NCBI GenBank assembly: GCA_002336805.1
Contig: DDEZ01000002.1
Location: 372,001 to 436,000 of the forward strand
Length of the DNA: 64,000 bases
Reading direction: 5' to 3'
DNA from: Bacteroidetes bacterium UBA1941
GTDB lineage: Bacteria; Bacteroidota; Bacteroidia; Chitinophagales; LD1
Shown here: positions 7,877 to 16,623 of the stretch, in pieces
How the letters are laid out: the number at the start of each line of letters is the position of its first letter
How positions within the stretch are numbered: the first letter of the stretch is position 1
Notes under the pieces: model-generated
What the model saw: only the letters and a program-made list of their open reading frames with translations
Told to the model about the DNA's origin: nothing
Databases searched by the model: none
Translations under genes and position numbers: made by a program

Positions 7877-10354
7877 TTGGAAAGCACCACATCAAATACA
7901 ACCCCATTACCAAAATCTGGTCAGGAAGAGGAATTCACCAATCCGTTGGAGAATTTCAACCTGGGGCTTTTTCTGTATGTGCTCAATAAGTCTGTAGTTT
8001 GGATCATCGTAGTGACAGTGATTAGCGTCTTGTTGTCATGGCTATATATACACTACTCACCCAATATATACCAGTCTAACGCATCTGTTCTGTTTCTGAC
8101 CGCAAATAAGGAAGCGCAGATCCTAGGGGTAGAAAAAATCACGCAGGAGCAGGATCAAGGCGAGATCAACAGGGAAATAAAACTGATACAATCTCCTATC
8201 ATAGCCGAGAAAGTCTATAATAAGCTGCCTCTGAGGGTCGCTTACTTCAAGGAGGGGCGGTCCAAGATCGTATCATCTGACCTTTATCTGTCCAGCCCAT
8301 TCAGGGTGGAAGAGGTGCCGGGCTTCACGCGTATAGAAAATGAACCTATCTATATCACGATCATCAATCAGAAGTCTTTTTCAGTTTCTTATAACCATGG
8401 CAGTGGCAATTTTGAGAAGATATACAACTTTGGAGATCTGGTAGTCACACCGCTCTTCAGGGCATATGTCAAAAAGAATGTGAGACGACTGGCCAGTGAG
8501 CAACTTAATGCGAACTACTTTTTCAAGTTTATGGATAAGGGGTATGTGATCAGGGATATCATGGATCACACTACTGTCAATGCGCTTGACCCCAAGACCA
8601 AACTTGTCACAATTTCATATGAAGATAAGAACCCGGCCAAAACACAAAATATAGCCGAAGCTTTGGCCACAGAGTTTATAGAGTATGATATCGAGAAGAA
8701 GCGAGAAAGTTTTACAAATATCCTCAGCTATATCTCTCAGCAGATAGATACTTTCTCCCTGAACTTTGCCCAGTTTGAAGACTCCATTTCATATTTGAGA
8801 GCTGTGAATGGCTTCACAGATGCCCAGATGGAAAGCAAGCTCAATGAAGACAACAATAAGCTTTCAGATCAGATTGATATACTGGGGGCAGACCTCATGG
8901 TGCTCAAAATGTTTAGAAAGCGTGTAGCTGACAATAACAATCACGAGAATATACCAGGCATCCATTTCAGGTCATCTAATTTGAATTTTGAAGAGGCGAT
9001 CAAAGAGCTCAATGATCTCAGAGATGCACGCAACGTAGAACTCCTGGATGTGACCAACGGTCACCCGGAGATCAGGCTGATGGACCAGAAAATAGCGCAG
9101 CGTCAGGTAGAGCTCTTGCAAAATGTAGATAATGCGGTCCGCTTCACCGAAGAGGAAATAAGAAAATTGAACGGAGAGTTTGCAGAGACGACCTCTAAGA
9201 TCTTTAAAATGCCTCAGATAGCCTCTGATTTTAACCGGCTGGACAAAGTCAGAGAGTCAAAGGAAAAATTCTACCTGAGCCTTATTGACCAGAAGTCAAA
9301 CTATCTCATAGCAAATGCCGGGGTGGTGTCAGATTATACTATCCTATCTCATGCCAATCTGCCATCCTCACCGGTATCACCGCAGGTATCTATCATCCGC
9401 CTGGCGGGTCTTTTGATAGGCCTGCTGATAGGTCTGGTGATAGTCATCATCAGATACCTGCTGCACAAAACGATCATCTCCATCCAGGAGATATCATTCA
9501 AGAGCAAGGCGCCGATACTGGGCATCATCCCGAGCTACAATGAGACACTGGAAAGGTCTCAGATAGTAGTGACCAAAGATCCTAAATCTACCATATCAGA
9601 GGCCTACCGGGCACTCAGGTCCAATTTCCAATTTATAGATAACAGTCCCGGGCCAAAGGTGATCTCCACGACATCTACTATACCCGGTGAAGGTAAAACC
9701 TTTACTGCGCTCAATATCGCGGCCATCCTCTCTATGCTGGAGAAAAAGGTGGTCATCATAGACTGCGATATGCGTAAGCCTCGTCTGAATAAGATCTTTG
9801 AGTCGGACAATTCAAGGGGAGTCAGTACCATACTGAGTAATCAGTCCAATACTTATGACTGCATATTGAGCAGCAATATTGCGAATATTGATTTTATCCC
9901 GTCTGGCCCGGTACCGCCAAATCCGTCCGAGCTGATCCTGCAGCCACGGCTGCGCCAGCTAATAGAGGAGCTCAAAGCGAAATACGATTTTGTGATCATA
10001 GATACGCCGCCTATCGGCCTGGTCACAGATGCTCTCGAGATATTGCGTCTTTCAGATTTTCCTATCTATATACTCCGTGCTGCATTCTCAAATCGCTCCT
10101 TCATTCTGAATATAAACAGGCTGATAGAAGAAAATCAGATATCGCGCCTGTCCTGTGTCCTTAATGATTTCGGTCGCGGTGCCTCCAGCTATGGCTACTA
10201 CTATGGCTACGGATCGGGCTACGGCTACGGCTATGGATATGGCTACGGCTATGGCTATGGCTATGGATCAGCGCACGGCTACGGATATTACGGCGATGAT
10301 GAGAAGAACCGGAGAAAACTGCCTTTGTTCAAAAAAATATTTACCCAAGAGTAG
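7877..10354 (+). CDS. Wzc-like polysaccharide copolymerase with C-terminal BY-type tyrosine kinase
   Basis: Inner-membrane protein that sets chain length and couples synthesis to export, controlled by Tyr autophosphorylation. TM1 about 38-60 and TM2 about 506-530 flank a periplasmic Wzz-type coiled-coil domain. The cytoplasmic BY-kinase has Walker A STIPGEGKT (about 597-606), Walker A' VVIIDCDMRKPR (about 625) and Walker B VIIDTPP (about 706). The tail (772-805) contains 16 Tyr in a Gly-Tyr repeat, then a basic end. The only plausible start is TTG at 7877: no ATG lies before residue 200, and the frame upstream is closed by the stop of the previous gene. Confidence 0.93.
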   Translation: MESTTSNTTPLPKSGQEEEFTNPLENFNLGLFLYVLNKSVVWIIVVTVISVLLSWLYIHYSPNIYQSNASVLFLTANKEAQILGVEKITQEQDQGEINREIKLIQSPIIAEKVYNKLPLRVAYFKEGRSKIVSSDLYLSSPFRVEEVPGFTRIENEPIYITIINQKSFSVSYNHGSGNFEKIYNFGDLVVTPLFRAYVKKNVRRLASEQLNANYFFKFMDKGYVIRDIMDHTTVNALDPKTKLVTISYEDKNPAKTQNIAEALATEFIEYDIEKKRESFTNILSYISQQIDTFSLNFAQFEDSISYLRAVNGFTDAQMESKLNEDNNKLSDQIDILGADLMVLKMFRKRVADNNNHENIPGIHFRSSNLNFEEAIKELNDLRDARNVELLDVTNGHPEIRLMDQKIAQRQVELLQNVDNAVRFTEEEIRKLNGEFAETTSKIFKMPQIASDFNRLDKVRESKEKFYLSLIDQKSNYLIANAGVVSDYTILSHANLPSSPVSPQVSIIRLAGLLIGLLIGLVIVIIRYLLHKTIISIQEISFKSKAPILGIIPSYNETLERSQIVVTKDPKSTISEAYRALRSNFQFIDNSPGPKVISTTSTIPGEGKTFTALNIAAILSMLEKKVVIIDCDMRKPRLNKIFESDNSRGVSTILSNQSNTYDCILSSNIANIDFIPSGPVPPNPSELILQPRLRQLIEELKAKYDFVIIDTPPIGLVTDALEILRLSDFPIYILRAAFSNRSFILNINRLIEENQISRLSCVLNDFGRGASSYGYYYGYGSGYGYGYGYGYGYGYGYGSAHGYGYYGDDEKNRRKLPLFKKIFTQE
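10190..10291 (+). repeat. Gly-Tyr hexanucleotide repeat in the kinase tail
   Basis: Iterated GGC TAY / GGA TAT codon pairs, including eight consecutive Gly-Tyr units at 10217-10264. Synonymous variation (TAC/TAT, GGC/GGA) shows it is not a recent pure slippage tract, but the array remains prone to length change in 6-bp steps that preserve frame. Confidence 0.9.
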
Positions 10355-10357
10355 GCC

Positions 10358-11464
10358 ATGTTTTTTGACCTGAAATATTCAGTAGTTTTTCTGACCACCT
10401 TTTTCGTGGTCAGTATACTTTTTTCATTTCTGATCAATTGGCTTTTCCTGAAAGTATCTTTCAACCTGGGTACGCGAAATAATACCGAACTACAGCAGGA
10501 GCGCTGGTCTGCCAATGTCAAACCAGCTATCGGAGGCTTTTCATTCTTCATCGTATTCCTGATCTCTATCTCGGTGATAGGGGTGCTGCCTCGTGAGAAT
10601 CCACTTTTCCTGGATAAACACCTGATGGGTATCATGGCGGCCAGCAGCCTCGGATTTATACTGGGCCTGGCAGATGATGCGTACAACACGAATCCGCTGG
10701 TCAAATTTATAGGCCAGCTATCCTGTGCTTTTATATTGATCCTTTCAGACGTCTATATCCATCTGACAGGCCTGCCGGCATTGGATTTCGGTATCACTGT
10801 ATTCTGGGTGATAGGGCTGATGAACTCCATCAATATGCTGGATAATATGGACGGCATCACCACCTCTATTTCAGCCTCTATCATCGTAGGCCTCATAGCT
10901 GTGATCTTTGCCCAGGAGCTTCATCGCAATAACTTTAACCTGGTGATGATGGTGGGTGTGCTCGGCGCCCTCATTGGGTTTCTGTTTTTCAACTGGCACC
11001 CATCTAAAATGTTTATGGGAGATACCGGTAGTCAGTTTCTCGGGGTATTTCTGGCCGCGTGTGGTATAGAGTATTTATGGCAGTTTAAAGACAATCCCAA
11101 TGACGTTCTGGAGTTCAAGCAGTTTGTGGTGCCTATGCTGATGTTCATCGTACCGCTCATAGATACTACGACCGTGACCTTCAGACGCCTTCTGCGCAAG
11201 CAGTCACCCTTCGTCGGTGGCAAGGATCACATCACTCACATGCTTTACTACTTTGGGCTAAAGGAAAGGGGGGTAGGCTACACATTAGTAGGTATATCGC
11301 TTCTGTCTATTCCGCTTTGCCTCCTGCTGCTGACCGGCGCTGTGCAGTGGGACTGGGTCATGACCCTGGCTGCATTCTTGTACTTTGCAGTAGCGCTTCT
11401 GATCTTTCAGGTGATATATAATCTGGGAGTGAAAAAACGGGACGCAGCAGCAGCAAAGGCCTAA
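10358..11464 (+). CDS. WecA/MraY-like undecaprenyl-phosphate sugar-1-phosphate transferase
   Basis: Polytopic inner-membrane enzyme that starts lipid-linked glycan synthesis by moving HexNAc-1-P from UDP-HexNAc to undecaprenyl phosphate. About ten hydrophobic helices. Family motifs are all visible: LADDAYN (about 103-109, the Asp pair binding Mg), NMLDNMDGIT (about 159-168), HPSKMFMGDTGS (about 213-224) and GKDHITHML (about 288-296). The full Asp set points to an active enzyme. The HIH-type loop and genomic context favour WecA (polysaccharide) over MraY (peptidoglycan). It starts 3 bases after the kinase stop, so it is cotranscribed, giving the export locus its initiating transferase. Confidence 0.9.
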   Translation: MFFDLKYSVVFLTTFFVVSILFSFLINWLFLKVSFNLGTRNNTELQQERWSANVKPAIGGFSFFIVFLISISVIGVLPRENPLFLDKHLMGIMAASSLGFILGLADDAYNTNPLVKFIGQLSCAFILILSDVYIHLTGLPALDFGITVFWVIGLMNSINMLDNMDGITTSISASIIVGLIAVIFAQELHRNNFNLVMMVGVLGALIGFLFFNWHPSKMFMGDTGSQFLGVFLAACGIEYLWQFKDNPNDVLEFKQFVVPMLMFIVPLIDTTTVTFRRLLRKQSPFVGGKDHITHMLYYFGLKERGVGYTLVGISLLSIPLCLLLLTGAVQWDWVMTLAAFLYFAVALLIFQVIYNLGVKKRDAAAAKA

Positions 11465-11820
11465 AATATGAAAGGGCTCCCGAAGAAGCCCATTCACCCT
11501 AAAACCACCTTAAAAACTTTATCTGATAATAGATATTTCTATGATGTAGACCATGCACTGACGCAATGGTTTAACGAAGGTGATTGTTTTTTTTGTTAAA
11601 TGAAATAGATGGGTCGGAAACCGTTCTGCTTTAAGCCTATTGAAACGATTGATTCGCCGATTTTTCAGCCTGCTTTTTCTTGCCCGTCTATTTACAGGCC
11701 ACTATATGACTGGATATACCGTCTTGATATTACAGCACCGTAGGCTGAAAACAAGTCTTGTTAAATTATAATTGTTGCTGCAAACACGCTTTATAGCGTA
11801 TCTTTGGTGTCCTTTTTTTT
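11465..11820 (+). other. 356-bp intergenic region with a long-range inverted repeat
   Basis: No credible ORF. Contents: a weak 5-bp hairpin GGGCT...AGCCC at about 11474-11491 just after the transferase gene; a T8 tract near 11588; a perfect 10-bp inverted repeat TTTTCAGCCT (11662-11671) and AGGCTGAAAA (11742-11751) separated by 70 bases; and the promoter of the next gene at 11775-11806. It could be a structured untranslated region or small RNA. Confidence 0.5.
11775..11806 (+). promoter_or_regulatory. Bacteroidota-type promoter of the T9SS PKD protein gene
   Basis: TTG at 11775-11777 (-33), 21-base spacer, TATCTTTG at 11799-11806 (-7, TAnnTTTG). The start codon ATG at 11821 lies 14 bases after the box, so the leader is very short and consists mostly of a T8 run. 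Confidence 0.6.
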
Positions 11821-14800
11821 ATGAAGATAAAGCTACTGACCCTCTTTTTATTTCTGTCTGTGGGTGTACCATTGCTGGCGTCGCACATCGTGGGGGCAGA
11901 GCTGTTTTATGACTATCTGGGGGGCAATAACTTCAGGGTCACCCTAAAGCTATATCGCAACTGCTCAGGCGCATGTCAGCAGTGCGCGCAATATGGCGAC
12001 CCGGAGTATGTACAGATATTTGACTCACTGGGAAACTATATAGACTCTATACCCATGGCCCGCCCCAATCCTGATCCGGTGCCGTCTACGGTCAACTCGT
12101 GCATGGATCTCAGTAATATCGATGTGTGCATAGAGCAGGCTTTTTACACCGGTACCAAGGTACTCCCTCCGCGTCCGGGTGGCTACACACTGGTCTACGA
12201 GCGCTGCTGCCGTAACTCCGCCATCATGACCATACCCAATGGCACAGGAGCAGCCTACGTAGCGCATATATCAAACGATCGCTTCCCTACTAATAGCAGC
12301 CCACGGTTTGCCCAGCGCCCACCTCTTTTTATCTGCAATGGATACTTCCTGCAGTTTGACCACTCAGCTATAGATCCGGATGGCGATTCACTATCTTACT
12401 CTCTGGTCACAGCTCTGGATTATACTAATTCCGGTACATGCTTTGACCCTAGCCCAGGCTCCAGTACCAATGCGCCTCCCGGCTGTCCGTTATCTGCATT
12501 TCCCCCACCATTTATACCGGTCACATACTTCTCGCCTAATAGCCCCACCAACCCGATCAATAATCCATCTAACTCCGGCGACCTCCAGATAGATCCTGTC
12601 ACAGGCCTGCTCACTGGTACGCCCAATCAGACAGGTGTATTCGTAGTGGCAGTAGCCGTCTCGGAGTATAGAAATGGCTCCTACATAGGTCAGACCATAC
12701 GCGACTATCAGTTTAACGTGGTACCGTGCAATATCCCTACAGTGACGCTCCCGTACGAGCCCGGCAGCTATATACCTTCTATCAATATAGGGGTGTACGT
12801 GCTCAACTGTACCGACAGAAATGTAAATTTCAGTAACGTAAGTGTGGTAAATCCGCCGCCTACTAATGTGACGCCTACCTATCACTGGGATTTTGGTGTG
12901 GCTGGTATCACAAATGATACTTCAAACGTACAGGCGCCGTCTTATACCTACCCTGACACAGGGACTTATTATGTGACTGTCATTATCACCAAAGGAGACT
13001 GTGTAGACTCCTCGCACGCACTGGTCAAAATATACCCTACCCTTGCTGCAGACTTTTCTTTTGTAAATGTATGCCAGGACTCTGCAGTGGTATTTCATGA
13101 CCTGTCTTCTACCACTTCTTCGCCATTGGCGTCGTGGGGGTGGATATTCGGTGATGGACTGCGGAGCGGAGATCAGAATCCGGTACACACCTACAGCACG
13201 CCGGGCACCTATACCGTGACACTCACTACGCGCAACGCCGTGGGATGCGCCGTCAGCGCTACACATTCTATCACGGTCAAACCACTGCCGGCGCCTGATT
13301 TTAGCGTGTCTCCTACCTGTGTATCTGATACTGTGCACTTCACCTATACGGGTACGGGCACAGTGACCGGCTACTACTGGGATCTGGGCAATGGAACGAC
13401 CAGCACGCAGGTCAATCCGTCAGTACTCTATACTACGCCCGGCTCTAAAACCGTAACCCTTATCACTGTGACGGCTGACGGGTGCCGTGATACGATAGCC
13501 AAAACGGTCACGGTCTGGCCGCTGCCTACGGTCACTCACTCACCTACGGTAAAGATATGTCCCAATACCTCTACTCAGCTCAATGAGTCGGGCGGTGTCA
13601 GCTATGTGTGGTCACCGGGATCCACCTTAAATGACTCCATGGTAGGCAACCCTATAGCGACCCCGGTGGCCTCTACTACATATCACGTCACAGTGACTGA
13701 TGGCCACGGATGCCGCAATTTTGATTCTGTGAGGGTAAATACCTATCCCAACCCGCAGATAGATGCCGGGCCTGACACCTCTGTCTGCAAAGCCGGATCA
13801 AACTTTCATACCAGTGTGCAGCTCACAGCTACCGGCGGAGTGAGCTATACTTGGACCCCACCTGCGGGCCTCTCTAGCACCACTATAGCCAATCCTGTAG
13901 CTACGCCCCCGGCAGGCAATCAGACATACTATGTGACAGGTGTCGATACCAATGGCTGCCGCCTCATGGATTCGGTCACAGTATACGACTTGGACCCTGC
14001 GCTCAACCTCATAGTAGATACCGCAAAGCCGATCTGTATCTATGACACCATTACCCTCAATGTATTGAAGCAAGGAAATTCTTATTACAACTGGAGCCCT
14101 AATGTGGGCATCAGTGATCCTAATTCCAATAGCCCGCTATTTTATCCTCACACTACTACCACATACATTTTCACAGTGCAAAACTACTGCTACTCCAAGC
14201 AGGATACTGCTACTGTGATAGTGCATCCATTGCCACCGCTGACTACAGAGCATGTAGACTCAGTCTGTATAGGAGATAGCGTACAGATCCATGCCTCCGG
14301 GGCGGATATATATCAGTGGCGTGCAGATGCTACCCTGTCAGATACCACTATAGCCGACCCTCTGGCATATCCCACCAGTGACCGCATGTACTATGTGACA
14401 GGCACAGAGACTACCTACGGCTGCAAAAACAGGGACTCCGTACTGGTACATGTGTACCTCCCGCCGGTACCTGGTATAGGCCCGGATGTGGCCTACATAT
14501 GCCAGGGACATCCTATACAGCTGGTGGCTACCGGCGGTGTAGACTATCAGTGGCAGCCAGATCCGAGCCTGAGCTCTACCACGATAGCCAATCCTATGGC
14601 CAACCCGCTGGATACAGATACCTACCATGTGAGGGTGTTTAATATCCACCAATGCCATGCTGATACCTCTATCACTATCAATGTGCAGCTACCTGTACAG
14701 GCGGTGGCACAGTCTCCATATGATGTATGCGAGGGCAAGGCTATCCAGCTGCACTCTTCAGGCGGATTCTACTATCAGTGGTATCCATCTACATGGATCA

Positions 14801-15429
14801 ATCATCCATCAGACTCCAGCCCTGTAGCTATCCCTCTGGCCTCTATCGTATACCATGTGCGGGTATCCAATGACTGCTTCTCAGATACTGCAGATGTGGT
14901 AGTGACCATCAGGCCCCTGCCTATAGTAGACGCAGGCCTGGATACGCTGATATACCGCAATACTACGGCTACCCTCAGCGGCACGGCCAATGTATCCTAC
15001 ATCTACTGGACACCGGGTCAGTATATAGAGTCACCATTTCAGCTCACTACTCCTGCTACTCCACTCAATACGACCACCTATTACCTGTACGCTATATCAG
15101 AGTACGGCTGTAGCAACTATGACTCCGTGCTGGTGACCGTAGATGGGCACACCGTCATACTCCTGCCTACAGCCTTCTCGCCAAATGACGATGGCCTGAA
15201 TGATGTATTCCGCATATCTCGCTATCTCAATATCGAAACGCTGACCGAATTTGCCGTGTATGATCGCTGGGGAGGCAAGGTGTTTTCGACAGAGAATATC
15301 AACGTAGGATGGGATGGCCGCTACAACGGGCATAATATGGAGATAGGCACCTACGTCTGGTCTATAGCTGCGAAAACGTATGATGGCGAAAGTATAGTCC
15401 GATCGGGCAATGTGACACTGGTGCGTTAG
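11821..15429 (+). CDS. Large secreted PKD-repeat protein with T9SS type B (gliding-motility) C-terminal sorting domain
   Basis: 1202-residue exported surface protein. Signal peptide (MKIKLLTLFLFLSVGVPLLA) then an N-terminal Cys-containing domain starting SHIVGAELFYDYL, typical of large Bacteroidota adhesins. PKD domains at roughly 350-570 show the WDFGVAG / WIFGDGLRSGDQNPVHTYS / WDLGNGTTS pattern. From about 570 to 1080 there are repeated Ig-like modules of about 80 residues ending in YHVTVTDGHGC-like strands with Cys pairs. The final 90 residues (LLPTAFSPNDDGLND, YDRWGGKVF, WDGRYNG, GTYVW) are the CHU_C type B sorting domain that directs passage through T9SS. Likely an adhesin or extracellular structural protein; the ligand is not deducible. 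Confidence 0.92.
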   Translation: MKIKLLTLFLFLSVGVPLLASHIVGAELFYDYLGGNNFRVTLKLYRNCSGACQQCAQYGDPEYVQIFDSLGNYIDSIPMARPNPDPVPSTVNSCMDLSNIDVCIEQAFYTGTKVLPPRPGGYTLVYERCCRNSAIMTIPNGTGAAYVAHISNDRFPTNSSPRFAQRPPLFICNGYFLQFDHSAIDPDGDSLSYSLVTALDYTNSGTCFDPSPGSSTNAPPGCPLSAFPPPFIPVTYFSPNSPTNPINNPSNSGDLQIDPVTGLLTGTPNQTGVFVVAVAVSEYRNGSYIGQTIRDYQFNVVPCNIPTVTLPYEPGSYIPSINIGVYVLNCTDRNVNFSNVSVVNPPPTNVTPTYHWDFGVAGITNDTSNVQAPSYTYPDTGTYYVTVIITKGDCVDSSHALVKIYPTLAADFSFVNVCQDSAVVFHDLSSTTSSPLASWGWIFGDGLRSGDQNPVHTYSTPGTYTVTLTTRNAVGCAVSATHSITVKPLPAPDFSVSPTCVSDTVHFTYTGTGTVTGYYWDLGNGTTSTQVNPSVLYTTPGSKTVTLITVTADGCRDTIAKTVTVWPLPTVTHSPTVKICPNTSTQLNESGGVSYVWSPGSTLNDSMVGNPIATPVASTTYHVTVTDGHGCRNFDSVRVNTYPNPQIDAGPDTSVCKAGSNFHTSVQLTATGGVSYTWTPPAGLSSTTIANPVATPPAGNQTYYVTGVDTNGCRLMDSVTVYDLDPALNLIVDTAKPICIYDTITLNVLKQGNSYYNWSPNVGISDPNSNSPLFYPHTTTTYIFTVQNYCYSKQDTATVIVHPLPPLTTEHVDSVCIGDSVQIHASGADIYQWRADATLSDTTIADPLAYPTSDRMYYVTGTETTYGCKNRDSVLVHVYLPPVPGIGPDVAYICQGHPIQLVATGGVDYQWQPDPSLSSTTIANPMANPLDTDTYHVRVFNIHQCHADTSITINVQLPVQAVAQSPYDVCEGKAIQLHSSGGFYYQWYPSTWINHPSDSSPVAIPLASIVYHVRVSNDCFSDTADVVVTIRPLPIVDAGLDTLIYRNTTATLSGTANVSYIYWTPGQYIESPFQLTTPATPLNTTTYYLYAISEYGCSNYDSVLVTVDGHTVILLPTAFSPNDDGLNDVFRISRYLNIETLTEFAVYDRWGGKVFSTENINVGWDGRYNGHNMEIGTYVWSIAAKTYDGESIVRSGNVTLVR

Positions 15430-15445
15430 GCTTTGCGCAGCTTTC

Positions 15446-15467
15446 CCTAAAACTAACTATGTTTAGG
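15446..15467 (+). repeat. Short inverted repeat before anmK
   Basis: CCTAAA (15446-15451) and TTTAGG (15462-15467) around a 10-base loop, ending 4 bases before the anmK start. Could be an operator or translational hairpin; no T-run, so not a terminator. Confidence 0.3.
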
Positions 15468-15471
15468 TGTA

Positions 15472-16563
15472 ATGATACACAAGCAGGACGCATATAGTGT
15501 CATCGGACTGATGTCCGGCAGTTCGCTCGATGGAGTGGATCTGGCATATTGCCACTTCCGGTTCGCCGATGGCCAGTGGCAGTTTACGATTGAGCAGGCT
15601 GACTGTATCCCCTATACTCCTGACTGGATGGCAAAGCTGCGTACGGCGCGTAGCCTGGATGGCCGCAGCCTCTGGCACCTTCATACTTCGTATGGTCATC
15701 TGCTGGGCAGTATCCTTTCAGATTTTATACAGCGTCATCAGCTGTCAGGCAAAACTGATCTCATAGCCTCGCATGGTCATACTGTATTCCATTTTCCCGG
15801 CCAGCATTTTACCACACAGATAGGAGATGGCGCTGCGATAGCTGCCATCACCGGAGTGCCGGTCGTATGTGATCTGCGTAGCAGTGATGTGGCGCTGGGC
15901 GGCAGCGGAGCACCTATCGTGCCTATAGGTGACAGGCTTCTTTTCCCCGCGTATGGCTACCTGCTCAATCTGGGCGGTATAGCCAACGTGACTATAAATA
16001 GCCCCGGCAGATCGGTAGCTTTTGATATATGCTCTGCCAATCAGGTGCTCAATCACTATGCAGGGGAGCTAGGTCACGAGTTTGATATCAATGGCCGGCT
16101 GGCAGCGTCAGGCCAGGTAAATAAAGAGCTGCTATCTACACTAGATGCATTGGATTATTACAAGAAGCCGGCTCCCAGATCTCTGGATAATGGATTCACC
16201 TCTGAGATAGTCCTGCCGGTCATCGATGCCTATAGTATCAGCGTAGAAGATAAACTCGCCACGTATACCGAGCATATAGCAGTACAGATAGCTGCACAGA
16301 TCCGCACCGCATCTGATAGCCATCAGTATGATGCAAAAATGCTCATCACAGGTGGGGGAGCATTTAATACCCATCTGATAGAGTGCATCAGGCAGCATGC
16401 TGCCATGGCTGTAGAGATTCCCCCGGCACAGGTAGTCAGCTACAAGGAGGCACTGGTCATGGCGCTCATAGGAGTTTTGCGCTTGCGGGGCGAGATCAAT
16501 GTACTGTCATCCGTGACAGGAGCTACGCGAGATAGCATCTGCGGGGCGCTCTATCTCCCTTAA
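15472..16563 (+). CDS. anmK: Anhydro-N-acetylmuramic acid kinase
   Basis: Cytoplasmic enzyme of peptidoglycan recycling that cleaves and phosphorylates 1,6-anhydro-MurNAc to MurNAc-6-P. ASKHA-fold signatures: phosphate loop GLMSGSSLDGVD (12-23), GHTVFHFPG near 103, LLNLGGIANVT (about 164-174), adenosine loop GGGAFNTHLIE near 294. 363 residues, family length. The GSSLDG loop has Ser where E. coli has Thr, a common variant. It sits alone behind the T9SS protein gene, with no other MurNAc recycling gene beside it. Confidence 0.95.
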   Translation: MIHKQDAYSVIGLMSGSSLDGVDLAYCHFRFADGQWQFTIEQADCIPYTPDWMAKLRTARSLDGRSLWHLHTSYGHLLGSILSDFIQRHQLSGKTDLIASHGHTVFHFPGQHFTTQIGDGAAIAAITGVPVVCDLRSSDVALGGSGAPIVPIGDRLLFPAYGYLLNLGGIANVTINSPGRSVAFDICSANQVLNHYAGELGHEFDINGRLAASGQVNKELLSTLDALDYYKKPAPRSLDNGFTSEIVLPVIDAYSISVEDKLATYTEHIAVQIAAQIRTASDSHQYDAKMLITGGGAFNTHLIECIRQHAAMAVEIPPAQVVSYKEALVMALIGVLRLRGEINVLSSVTGATRDSICGALYLP

Positions 16564-16623
16564 AGTATTTGCCTGAATCAGGTATGAATGTTCGATATTC
16601 GCGGCTGAATATTTGGCAATCTA

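Noticed and set aside
10190..10291. Possible CRISPR-like or satellite array
   Set aside because: Units are six bases and encode Gly-Tyr in frame; no spacers, no Cas genes.
12490..12885. Long minus-strand frames inside the giant T9SS protein
   Set aside because: Repeated Ig/PKD modules create open frames on the other strand; no domain or start signal is visible.
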